64,000 bases of DNA from Lycocorax pyrrhopterus obiensis (lineage: Eukaryota > Chordata > Aves > Passeriformes > Paradisaeidae). Numbering within the stretch: position 1 is the stretch's first letter; every line of letters begins with the position of its first letter. The stretch covers positions 50,296,975-50,360,974 of the forward strand of contig JACSVZ010000007.1 in assembly GCA_014706295.1 (NCBI GenBank), written 5' to 3'. Positions 1 through 28,600 of this stretch are shown in pieces. The notes below the pieces were generated by a model, which saw only the letters and a program-made list of their open reading frames with translations, was not told the origin of the DNA and searched no databases. Made by a program: the position numbers and the translations under genes.

Positions 1-16773
<16,773 letters not shown>

Positions 16774-16827
16774 GATGACTGTCACTACAAACACCGGAAG
16801 AAAGGAAAACTTCAACAGTATTTGTCA

Positions 16828-16882
16828 TGTGTCTGTATGTATGTGTGTATATATACATGTATATCTATATAAATACATATAG
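16828..16882 (+). repeat. TG/TA-rich simple sequence in the 3' UTR, with a Pumilio-type motif
   Basis: The stretch is an interrupted alternation of TGTA, TG and TA units. It includes TGTATATA at 16846-16853, which fits the Pumilio recognition element UGUANAUA. Such motifs in 3' UTRs can mediate RNA decay or translational control, but they also arise by chance in TG/TA repeats, so function is inference. Confidence 0.6.
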
Positions 16883-17037
16883 GTAGAGACTTTGTCGATT
16901 AAGTGCTGCCACAGTCATGGAAATGAAATGCAAGTCAATCATGTTAAGTCTCAATGGCAGAAAGTTTGGGTGCAAGTTGTGTGGAGGTGAGAGCTTTATT
17001 TGAGAACAGAGCCAATACCAGTTTTGTATAGAAATGT

Positions 17038-17043
17038 AATAAA
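17038..17043 (+). terminator. C14orf132: Candidate proximal polyadenylation signal AATAAA
   Basis: This is a canonical hexamer 265 bases after the stop codon. The next 60 bases contain TTGGGTAT and a T-rich stretch that could serve as a downstream element, though no strong GT-rich block sits immediately after it. It may define a short isoform. Confidence 0.45.
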
Positions 17044-20000
17044 AGAGAGATCAACTTGGGTATAGTAAATACAGAGAGATATTTATATAGAAAGTGCTTA
17101 TTTTCTACTGTAGATTTTTCTAGCAGCTCTTCTGCAGTTTGTCAGCTCTTTTTTTTTTTTTTTGTGCATTTTTTACTGTGGTATAATGTTGTATGGAATT
17201 GTTCCAGGTCATGTTTTCTGGACATCTCAATTTCCTAGATGGACAAAGTGGTTGGCATTGGCTCAGTTCTGATGAAGTCTAAGTTCGTCATGTGTGAGTC
17301 TTCAGCATGGCCATAAACTCCTGGGCTGTGTTGAAAATCCTGAGTCTTAGAGCCATGACAGGCAGATGCAGGCTGTCTATTACTTGCCTTCCAGTATCCG
17401 TTACTGAGCTGATAATCAATAAGGTGATGCTGAACCTGTCTGCTGTTTGGGAGGAGGCACAGCTGTTGCTGCTCTGCAGACCCTCTGCATTTCAGAGGAG
17501 TAAATGATAAATAGAGCAGCAGCACAAGGTCCCATTTCTGTCTAGAGGTACTGGATTGCACTGGTTTGTATATGTGTCCCTTCCAGGAAACAAAAGCCTA
17601 ATACCATGCTTTTAATCTAATTTGATTGCAATCCAGACTTCTTACAGCAGCTTTGTACTTTCATAAGGTTATTAATGTACTGAAAGAATGACGGGTAAAT
17701 TGTGAAGCCTAATTGATAGCAAATATGTCTACAAGAAAGATAAAACTGAAAGAAAGGTTGTGCACTTCTGTGCTCATGAGGGAGCGAATTCGAGAGTCAG
17801 GTATGTCCTGGGATAGGAACTACACAAGAAAAGTAATAAGTGTCAGATGTGCAAGTACTTATATCTCAGTATTAATATATCTTTGTGTTCCGGTGGGAGT
17901 CCTGGAAGTGATGTTTTTATAGCTGGATTTAGGTAATGATTCTGATTATCCTTTGGATTTGTTCCACTGAGAGGCAACATTTTTACTGCATTTTTTTCAT
18001 GGGCAGTTCATTTTCAAGAGCTGTATCTTTTCAAGACAAGCTGTAGCCTTCTTTGCTTGAGAGATTATAAAATCTTGAGAAAAGAAAAAAAATTGAAATC
18101 TTCCTCTTCCCCCTTAAAAATTAAACATAAATACATAAAATGTATGTGCTTTGAGAGCAGCAGACAAATTCTTCTTCTATGTCTGCATGTACTGTCTAGG
18201 CTTTCTGTCTCATATAGCTGCTACCCGACTTCCAGAAAGCCTTGTCTGCAGAGACTATTTTTGACACTTGCCTGCCACTGAGCTTGAGGCTGGGCTAAGA
18301 GCTGCTGAATGTATAGAGAGGTCTGGATTTTCCTCTTTTCTCTTTAAACCCGTTTTCCTGCAGGGCTGGTGGACAGTTACTTGAATCAAAGCAGCATGCC
18401 CCAAATCGGTATTTATAACCACTCAGCAGTCACTGTGTGTATTTTTTCCCTCTCTATGAACTGTCCTTTAAAGCTAGGAAAGATGCAAACAGAGCTAGCA
18501 GTGGGGGAAAAAGAAATTAGGTTATTTTGAGGCTGAGAAAAACAATTATGAGCTTCTGGGTTTGTTGTTATTTCCCTCTTTAGAGGCAGGATTTTGTGAA
18601 GATGGTTGAGGACAGACAAGACCTGTACTGGGAAAAAAGTTTGAGAAGCCCAGTTCTGGAAGATCAGAGGGAAAGAAAGCAAATTCTGTCTAATAAAATA
18701 GCTGTAGTCTTAAGAATGATAGAAAAATTATGATTTTCATTTCCTAAAATAGCTATTAATTCCTTCATAGCCAGAGGGCATTGAAAAGCAGGGGAGCTGC
18801 ATGAATGGTGTACCTTGTCTGTTTTTGCACCCCTCCTTATTCTTGCTGAGCAGAAAGGAAGCTGTTGGAAAGCTGCAGAGAAGTTTCCAAAGCAGAATTG
18901 AACAGGACGAGGTCTGGTGTGTGAACATGCAGGACCATGAAAATATTGTTTAATGTAATGTACTGTCCCCAACCATTTTCTGATACTCTGTTGCCTTTGT
19001 AACTGTATCACTTACTCGTGGACTTCTCTTCAATGTTCCTGCCGGCTGTCTAGTTAGGCCAGATCCTGCAAGCGTTTTTGCATAAAGAGCAAAACATTTC
19101 CACCATGACTAAAACCAGTTTGACACGATGGTTCTTGCCCAGTGGGATTATTCTGCTGCCTAATGAATTTGCCAGTGGAGTGCTTTGCTTAAATTTCCTA
19201 GAATATTAATCTTAGTGCAATTAGCAATGTTTGCATCTCTCTCCCAGAGTACTGGACTAAACTCTTCAACCATGAAGAAAAGCATCAGAGTGGGAACAGC
19301 AAAGAACCACTATTCTGCTAATGAAACCAAGTGACACTTTTGTGTTGCTTTTCCCAAAGAAAATGCCCTACTTTCATGTGAAATTGATAGTAATAGCAGG
19401 AGTGTTGGAAAACAATGAGTTCTACCTCCTGCATCCAGATCATCATACATATTTTCATCATTAGAGGCTGTGTTGTCAAGAAGGGCCAGACAAAACTTTA
19501 GTTTAAGTAATTGGCTTGACAGGGTGACATGGCAAGCTGGCTGCAAGCAGCAAGTGCAGGCATTTCCTGCCTCATAGTTAAATTGCACACTAACTGTACA
19601 GCTTCTCTGTCAGGGGAAAAAGTTAGTTTTAGGATGCAGGTACAAAGATACTGCATGTGAGGGTCTATGTGGAATATTGTCATGTGTATTGAAGATGCCT
19701 AAATTGCAGTGGCCAGAGCTGGTTCAAGCTCTGATCTACTTTGATAGTGACAATATGCACACTATGTTTCTGGATGTTGTGTTCTGGCTTCGTCCACTAC
19801 AACCACGTCTCTCTTCTGGCAGGTTAGGGAAGGTTTAAATTAAACCATTGAAAAAGGGGACTAATCCATCATCAAGTTCAGAGAAGCCACAGAGGGGAAT
19901 GGAGAAGTGGCTGAGTGGTGGATGTTTCACAGGTATGGTCCTGTGAAATATGTTCCCTCTTGAACTGTCAACACAGCTTGGCTTGGAGCACTGTAGCTTC

Positions 20001-23000
20001 TCCTTTCCTTGGAGCCAGGCAGCTGGATAATTGCTGTCACTCACTGAGGAGTGTTGAGGAAGACCAAACACATTCCCCAGAGCTGTTTTCTGAAACCTTT
20101 CTGTAAAAGAAGAGGGTTCTGTGCTTTGCTGGGCACTTTGTGTATCAGCCTGAGAAAAGGATTCCACTTGTAGAAGATCAGTGCTTCAATTAAAAATGTC
20201 TAGCACAGATAGCAGTTAGAAAATCCTGTTTGGAGTTCATTCTGTGGTAGAAAAAGCAAACAATTTTATACATGCTCTATCTCTAGAGGTGTTTTACCTC
20301 CAGCTCTGTTGTGCAACATCATCATACAAACAAGAAGCAACTTTGCCCTGCAAAGTTATCAATGAGCCATGGGAAGCAGGAAGACAAACTGAGGTGCCCT
20401 AATGATTCTCTTTTAGCCAAGGCCTCTAGGGATCTATGGCAACATACCAAATAGTCAAACTCCCTCTAAAGAATTTTTTTTTTTCTCAAAGCAGCCAGCA
20501 GCTCAACACAGCAGCTGTGCAGCCACCACAGCAGAGAGACTAAAGGCTGAACAATTATTCAGGTGGATGCAATGGCACATTAGAAAGGAGAACTGAGTGG
20601 GCAAACCCACACAGCTATTCCTGTTGTATTTTTATCTGCAAGTAGGAGTCTGGGCTTGCCCACAGCAGTAACACCCTGTATTTCTGTGTCAACACACTTG
20701 CAAAACTGAAAAACTGATTTTGAAACTGATGCAATAGTAGCAGAGAGACTCATCTGCTACAAATAATGTGTTTAGCCTTTTCAGTGGGCAAATGAGGCCA
20801 TACATATCTCAGAAATATTGAGATCCCCGCTCCAAAATCCTCTCTTGCAATGAGACTTGAGGGCAGTCAGCATCCCACCCAGGTGCTGAGCAGCCTGTAA
20901 TAACCAGCCCCAAATCAAGAGTGAATAGAAGCAGCCAGCCATTATAGTCTTACCCTGCACACCCATTTGAAGATAAAGGAAAAAATACCTTTGTGTCTGG
21001 GACCAAATGAAGACAGGAGCCCCTAGTCTATGGGTTGTTATGTATTTTGTCTATTATTAAAAGCTTCCGTTTTGCTATTCCCAAGTAATTCCAGTTGTTA
21101 ATATCCTCTTCACATTTCTCTGCAGGCTGCTGAGAGTTATTAATTTCATGTAGCACTGTCCATTTATCTGGTGTAATTTGACTGAGTTTCCTGTGGCTAA
21201 TCACAGAGTAGAATCTGGAAAATTGCTCTTTTTAAGGGTGATTTCCATTTGAGATAAATAGACTAAAGATCAGAATCCCAGATCAAAATGTGTCTGTGCT
21301 TTTGGAACATTCGGAGCTCTGGAGAACTGGATTTCATGTGGTTAATGCGCAGGAAGGAAAGGGCAGTGAGGGCCCCGGTGATAATGTCAGACATGAGGGT
21401 TCTGACGGGCAGAGCTGAGCAGTTCGTTAATTGCTGCTGTGTCTCTCTGAGCCCTGCTGGCTTCCTGGACACACAGCCAGAGCTGAGTGTAAGTGACCTA
21501 AACCAGCAGGTACAGCACATCCCTCCTCACCTCATAGCCTGCTAATCCTCAGGGAAAGAAGCACATTTGTTCCATTCACAGAAGAGCCAGAGATCAATAT
21601 TCTGTTGGCTATATTGTTACTGCTACATTGTTCAGTCACCATAAGGTCAAAGTAGGGGTGGCTTAACATGTATTTAGCCCTTTACCCCTCCTCTGAGAAC
21701 ATCCTAAAGCAGTCAAGGCATCCTGAGCCTTAAAGTCTCCTGCTGCCCTTTATCTGACACTAACTTTTTGTGTTTTCTCATACAGCCCATCTTTGCCTTT
21801 TACCTTGTCTTTCCAGCTCAAGGCAGAGAAAGTGAAGTCACCACTATTCTCTGGAAACGTAGGGAACTCCTAACGGCTACGGACCAGCCATGTCCCATTT
21901 TAGTTTGTGGTCCTTCAGGCCCAAAGAAGGAGGAAAGTGTCCAATTACCTACTTAAGCGATTCCAGGGGAATGTTTGCCTTTGCAGAACAAAATGCATGA
22001 CAATTTTATCTCTTTGTGGCCCATCCCAGAGCATTTACACTGAAACAACATGACCAGATCTACTTTTGCTGGTTTGGAAATTACAGCAACACAGCCAGGA
22101 ACTGGAAAAGAAAACCGTGATAATGCAAACTTGTCACAACCATCTCAAGGACATGTCTCTGAAGGCAGTTTTTCCTGAGTGACATAGGCAGGCTTGAGCT
22201 GTTGGTAGCAAGGCAAGTGCCCTTTTGTGTGAGCACAAATGGTCTCCTTCTCTTTGGGAAGTCTTGGGACCATTGTGCCACCCATTCTGTCTTTCCCAGG
22301 CTACTATTTTCGGTTGTGGGAAACACTCAAAAAGCTTCCTGTGTTGGTAGAATACATATAAGATTTACCTCTCAAAGCTCTGCTTAGTCTTCCTGCAAAA
22401 GCAAAAACCACCCTATTTTCTTAAGCATGGAACGTTAATGAGTCAAGTATCATCTTGTACAGTAGCATTGTCTCATTTTAATCTTCAGTTTTTTGCCAGT
22501 AGGTCTCAAAGGAGGTCTTACGATTATCCAGACTTTAAAGATACTGAGAACAGAAACAAGCTAGAGAATCACAGAATGTCTCCAAAGCCACTGCCCAATC
22601 CTTTATGCTGTATCATTCCTCCCCATATTACCCTGATATGAACTCACATCCATCTCTTTAAACTCACTGTCACCATCACATTGTCTCTATGCCTTCATTT
22701 TATTCCTCCCCTTGTCTTGTCTGTATTCTTTTCATTCCCTGGTATCAGAGCATATGAGCATTTGGAAGGCAGCAGTGCTCTTCAGGCCTTGTTAGCCAGC
22801 TCCTTGACTGACCTCTGAGGGTAAGGTTAGTGATCAGTAAGGACATTCCACAGTGAGGGCAAAAAACAGTGACACAAGGTCTCTTCTTGGGTGAAAATCT
22901 TAATCATTATCTGCCTTAGCAAACCACAGAGTATTTCCCCTAAGCAGAAGAACAAGACGTGGCCATGAAGCTTGATAACTGTGTTGTCAGTATCCATACA

Positions 23001-23963
23001 ATGTGAAGTTACCTTTCAAAAATTCAGGTTTTATAAATACACTGCATTGTTCTGCAGGCAGCATTTACTGAGCTTTTCCCAACCCAAAGTCCTTTTATTT
23101 TTTTAGCAGTCAGTGGTAATGCTCTTGGGGTAAGGTGAGGGCAGTGGGAGTGGGCCCTAAGGAGAACAGAAAAGCTCCATGTGATTTACTGTGAGGTCAG
23201 GGCCATTAAAGAGCAGCCTATTCAATAAAGAAAACAGCCAAAGTGTGCTAAGCCATTTCAAATGTAGGCACATCTGCAGTTCTCAGATGTACAGCCAAGC
23301 TGCTATAGCCAGATTGAGCATTTAGAAATCTCATTGTGACCAAAAGAAAGTGCATTCTTTTGCCAGAACTGAGGGAGCTGTGCAGCCTTGTGTTCTGGGA
23401 GCATCCTGAGCTGCAGCCATTACGGTGATACCGCGTTTCCTGAGGAGTTCACTCCCCCTAATGAACAAATAAGATTGAACTGTTTCAGGTCTAGGCCTAA
23501 AACTCCTCTCAGTTGCTGCCTTCGTAAGGATGATCGAAGATCCTGAGCCTGCACGCTGCTCTATCCAGAGGGACCTTTGCCTCCACCTGGAGTCAACTGC
23601 ATTAATGACACTTCTGTACTTCTGACATCTGCTTCACTGGATCAGTTTGCAGGACTAGCTGTGGGTTGCTGGGGTTTTATTTTAAATGTAAAGATGTCTG
23701 TAATTTCCTAATCAAAAGCGAGAAAGAAAGCAGAATGCTGTATTTTTTTAAATGAGAAGGTAATAAAACCAAGTCAGAATATTTTGATAGATATGCTGGA
23801 AGAGTATATAATGTAGCAAATAGTTGCACTATTTTTTCCTAGTATGAGTACCTAACCTGAGAAATATTTTTTTTTTCTCTAAATAAGTCCTCTTCCAGTT
23901 CTGAAGTTGGGAAGTGTAGAAGGAGTGGAGTACAAAGTCTCAGTGAAATGTGAAGCCTATGTA

Positions 23964-23969
23964 AATAAA
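23964..23969 (+). terminator. Candidate distal polyadenylation signal AATAAA
   Basis: The hexamer lies in GTAAATAAAT and is followed by TGGTAGTTAG, GTGAGGTAGTCTGTT and then a T-rich run. That is a plausible G/T-rich downstream element. Use of this site would give a 3' UTR of about 7.2 kb. Support is motif-level only. Confidence 0.3.
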
Positions 23970-25637
23970 TCTGGTAGTTAGCTTCGTGAGGTAGTCTGTT
24001 ACATTTGTTTTTCAGTTATCTCAAATACTGCCTAATTATTGGGAGTTTTTTCCCAAAAATAAGCTAAATAGTGACACTTCTGAAAACATCTGTGCTTCAC
24101 ACAAAGTCACAGTCATATGGAAATTACGTTCTTCAGTTCCTGTAAAGCAGCTTTACAGGAGCCCTTTAGTATGCACTGTTACTTTTTCTTAATAATCCTG
24201 GACAATTTAATTCTCTTGTGCTTTCTGCTAGCCTGTTTTGTACACTATCAGATTTGCAGGGTTTCTCTGTATTGTTTTTGTAATACTTGGGTTGGTTTCT
24301 AGAAAAACCTTTACTGTTGTAATCATTGTTCTTGGATTGTGGAGTTCTATCTGTAAAGAGAAAAACAACTTTAAAATGCCCTCTGCTTTCTTCAAGTTTA
24401 CTGTAATTAGTAAGTTTAGTTAAGAGATATGTCTTCTTTTAAGCTCCTGTTATGTTCTTTTCCAGTTATTGACTGCTTTCACTATGTATGTACTTAGTAC
24501 TGGTTCATTCCTTTACTATGGTGAAAATGACAAGTTTTGTTAATATCAGATGGAAATTGTGGTTTTGGATAAAGTTCTTTAAATTGATAATGGTGTGTGA
24601 TTTTTAATTTTCTCAGTTTACTTGAGAGTAGTTAGAAGTCCGGAATTGCAGTTATTTAATTATTACCTCCAGTGATACTCTGACACTAGTAATTTCTTGC
24701 AATTTACAAATCTGCGTGGGTTGGTAGCCTAGGGAAACCGTCTCTATTGAATATATGGCGTGGAAAGAACGCTGTGGCTATTTCTACAGAAATGCATTTA
24801 CCAGCTCTCAAAGTCCAAGAAGTGCCTCACACATCTGGGAGCCAAATAAAATGTCTCGTTTTCTTCAAACATGAGCTCAGAAGCCCTTGCACCACGAGTC
24901 CTTGTGTCAGTGCTCTCTGCCAGTTCTCTCCTCAGCTGAGCTTGGCCATCCCGTCTCACAGAGCTGTGCGGGTGCCTTTGTGTCTGTGGCCCCAAACTCC
25001 TGTCCAAAGGCTTCTGGGGAACTAAAGGGGGCATCAGACCTTCCTGTAGGATATCCAGCAAGCTTCATCAAGGCAGATAGTGGCAATAGGAAGGAAGGAA
25101 AACATTTGGCTTTGCTAAGGCAATACAGCATATAGATTATTATGGGCCTTACCTTACAATTCTCCTAAAGGGAATCAACGAGGCAAGTTGTGTTCAGATC
25201 TGCTGAAAGAATGACAAAAGGACATGCTAAGGGACCTCTTAAGCACAATTTAAAATAAAAAAATTGACTTAACCTGTGAATGAAGAAAACTCAGAACATC
25301 ATGAAGATGCGTGAACCAATCCTGATAGCAAGTCTGACAAAAATTCCTTTGAAAAATAAAAATAACAGGGATGTTTTATTCTAGTCCCAGTCTTTATCAA
25401 TCTAGCAACATAGCATATTCCAGAATTTACCCATCAGATTGTAAGGCAGTGCAATTGCTACACTACAGCAATATCTAATTGTAATTCACTTTTCCATTGA
25501 AACTATGGATTCATACAGATCCCATTTCTGTTCATTTCTAAATTCTGCACAATATTAAGAAATGAGTATACTCTAGAAATGGAAGAGAATGTTCTGTTCA
25601 ACAGTCATTTAAAAATGTAGCTATGTGTGTTCAGCAT

Positions 25638-25643
25638 AATAAA
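25638..25643 (+). terminator. Candidate distal polyadenylation signal AATAAA
   Basis: The hexamer in CATAATAAAGCC is followed about 20 bases later by GTCGGTTCTGTTTTTTG, a good G/T-rich downstream element. Use of this site would give a 3' UTR of about 8.9 kb. Support is motif-level only. Confidence 0.3.
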
Positions 25644-25680
25644 GCCAATTGAAATTGTCGGTTCTGTTTTTTGCGTAGCA

Positions 25681-28600
25681 TGATCAATATAAACAAGCTG
25701 TCTGCTAATGTAAATTGTTCTGTAGTGAGACTAACAAAGAACATCAGTCCTTTAGCCCAAGAGAGCCTGTCTGCTATAGCATTTCAACTGACAGATTTTG
25801 CTGTGTCTAATGCTACATTACAGTTTTCTTTAGGATAAAAATAATTAATTCAAATATGACCAAGTGACTTCACTGCTTTAATTGCAGCATGTACGCATCT
25901 TGTATGGGTATAGGTGAAGTTCTATAAACAACCTACCATCCATTTCACTGCCTTCTGTCATAACAGAAACATTGGACTCACACAGCAGCTTGCCTTTTGC
26001 TATTGATTGCAAAAGCCTTATTATGAGCTAAGAAAATCACCAACAATGTTTGTATTACATTTTGTAAAGATGGATGTTATGATTCTGAATACGAGATCAA
26101 CTGACTCTCTCTCTGTATATTTCCTTTACGTATTCAGACAATCCTTGCTCATTACAGGAAAGAAAAACACTCCTTTTATGAAGATTCTTTGTCATTTCTG
26201 TTTTGAATTACGAAGATTTTATGCCTACAGGTGTTAGTTGGGTACATAAAAAAAGCTTTACTGCTCTCTGAATTTCCCTGGTGATTCCTCAAAGGATAGG
26301 TAAAGTGATTTATTATTCCCAGGGCCTTCAGTGCAGCAAACAATTTTAAACAGAGCATTTTATTTTCTTAGTAGCTCAGCTCTTCTTCCAAGCACCTGGT
26401 GTTTTTAATTTCTTTTTATTAATCTCTCTACTCTTTCATTTCTTACCTTGAGCTGATAACCAAAATCTTTCAATCTTTATCAATATTTGCCGCTTGAAAA
26501 GTCTTTGAGTAAATATACCTCGAAGTCCTCTGCAATAACAGCTGGTGGAAACAAATTACTTAAAAAGTACTTATTTCTTTCACCTTCTGGTAGATTTAAA
26601 TAGCCATTAATTCCTTCGAAAGTCTCATGCTTCTGCGTTTTTTAAATAATTTTTGTGACCACACCAGCTGCTCTTAGCCAAACCCATTTCTATGCTCTGT
26701 GCAACCTTCTCTAATAATTTGTGCTTGCTATTTACTGACTTGATTTTGTTTCAGGTAGGTCCCATCTTTTGTAATACATATTGACTGGACTCTCCTAAAG
26801 TCAAACTCAAACTTTGACCTTGTAAGAATTTTCCTTACCTTCCTATTCCTTTTGTAGTTCAAGGATATGCAGGACTTAACTCTTAAAGTTGTTGTCCCAG
26901 TTGCCTCACTTCTGATTGTAGGATGCTCTAGATGAAACCTTGATTTTTCCATCTTCCAATCGCAATTTAGAGTTTCTGTTCTTCAGGCAGTTTTGGGAAA
27001 AAAATCCATTCTAAATGTGAAAAAACCAAATAAACATAAAATTCAAGGATATTTTGTCCTATTTCAGAATAGTTTTGTTTAGCTTTGATTTTACCTATAA
27101 GATGTTGAGACCTCTGATATGACAAGAATCAGAGCATTTTTAGAACAGTACAATGGGACAGCATAACTATAAACAGCTTTGGACATTCATGTGCTAAAAT
27201 TTTCAATATAATCTTGCCACTGGAGCAATTTTTAAATTTATCAGTATGTGAACAGCATACTGTGTCCAATTATGCTATACTTTTTTTATAATCTATTATC
27301 TGTTCTGTGATAAAAACAGCTCATGGGATGTGCTTTAATGTGTGTTCAAGTGCCCAGTTAAGAATGTTTCCCCCAGTGAGGCTGGTTTAAGATGAGACGG
27401 ATTAAAGATGAGATGGCTGATTTATGGATGAGAACCATCCATACTTTATAGCTCGACAGCAGTCACCTGCTTCATTCATTGCTTCTGTACTTCCTGCATT
27501 AATTCTTGCTAAGTGGGGAAGAGACGTCTCAGAAACCTGATGCACCATGAACAAATTACTTAGGGATGTAAAAAGTTCTTCTTCTAACTGACTGGTTATC
27601 TGATCAGAACAGGAAATTGTCACGGGTGCTAACAAAAACCACAGCAGGGCTGCTCTGATGAGGACCTGCTGTGCTTCCTGTGGGTTTGTGTGCAGCATGG
27701 GGCTGGGAATGAGGACTCTGTGCCAGCTCCTGCCTGGGAGTGTGCAAGGGCTTGTCAGGGCAGACACTGGGCTGCCTCACACAGCCAACCCAGGGGGTTG
27801 GTTGCAGGTTACCCCATCTTCCCTGTTCAGATAAACCCTATGACTCACTCCAGGGAAGTGAAGATAATGTCTCTCAAACCACTTGACTATTTCCTCTATC
27901 CTATAATACAAGCCACAGAAAATGCTATCACATCAGATAATCAGAACTAGAGTGCAGGATCATTCCACAACTGGAAATTAAAAATCCAAACATCAGGAGT
28001 TTTTTTCCTGCACTGCAGGTGTCAATTGCCTACTCTGTGCACATCCCAGAGACAAAATTATAGCACAATAGCAAGATTTAATAAGGAAAAAACAAACAAA
28101 CAAAAAACCCAACCCAAAACACAAAGCAAAACAAAAGAAATCCAAACAGGAAAAAAACCTAAACACAAAACCACAAAAAAATCCCAGACAGCTTCTGAGC
28201 ACAGAAAGGAATATTTTGCCTGGAGGCTTTATGCTGACGGTGCCCTTGAAGGATAGATTGTACTTTTTGTAGCCTGCTGGAAGGGCAACTCTGACAAGTC
28301 TAGGAGCAACCCTGTGACTGGCACTTCAGTGGCAAGAGCAACTTGGGCATGACTTTGACTTATCCTATGGACACCATCAATGGACTTCACTTCCCATTTC
28401 TCATGCATCTCCCAATTACTGTTGCAAGTTTTCATGACAAGAGAGATTGTAAAATAAGATTGTATTTTCATAACCGTTTAAGTATCATGTCATTGCACAC
28501 ACTTCTCTTCTCCCACTTTATTTAGCATACCTACAATCATGTTAATCTATCCTAATGTGTTTGGCTCACACCAGTGTTAAGATTTCACTGAAAACCTGCC

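Larger units (their letters stand above)
16774..17065 (+). other. C14orf132: Proximal 3' untranslated region of C14orf132
   Basis: This sequence directly follows the TAG stop. It contains a TG/TA-rich stretch and a canonical AATAAA at 17038-17043, so a short UTR isoform would end roughly 10-30 bases later. No coding potential is seen. Whether the transcript ends here or continues for several kilobases cannot be settled from sequence alone. Confidence 0.7.
17066..25680 (+). other. Possible extended 3' UTR of C14orf132, or intergenic DNA
   Basis: No coding exon or recognisable mobile element is seen. A 15-base T run lies at 17149-17163. Canonical AATAAA hexamers on the + strand occur at 23224, 23762, 23964, 24845 and 25638. 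Those at 23964 and 25638 are followed within about 40 bases by G/T- or T-rich sequence and are the better candidates. My recollection is that the human gene has a multi-kilobase 3' UTR, so part of this stretch may be transcribed UTR, but the boundary is a guess. A 10-bp-arm inverted repeat lies at 24138-24160. The stretch at about 24870-25070 is more GC-rich than its surroundings and carries overlapping short ORFs with no recognisable product. Confidence 0.4.

Noticed and set aside
24798..25135. Overlapping frames of 74-92 codons on both strands
   Set aside because: The frames overlap antisense to one another in a GC-richer block. None has recognisable motifs.
27690..27950. GC-richer patch with open frames on both strands, considered as an exon
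   Set aside because: The translation resembles no family, no convincing acceptor and donor pair flanks it, and both strands are equally open, as expected from composition.
28026..28256. Lys/Thr/Gln-rich frame
   Set aside because: It is produced by the A/C-rich low-complexity tract.
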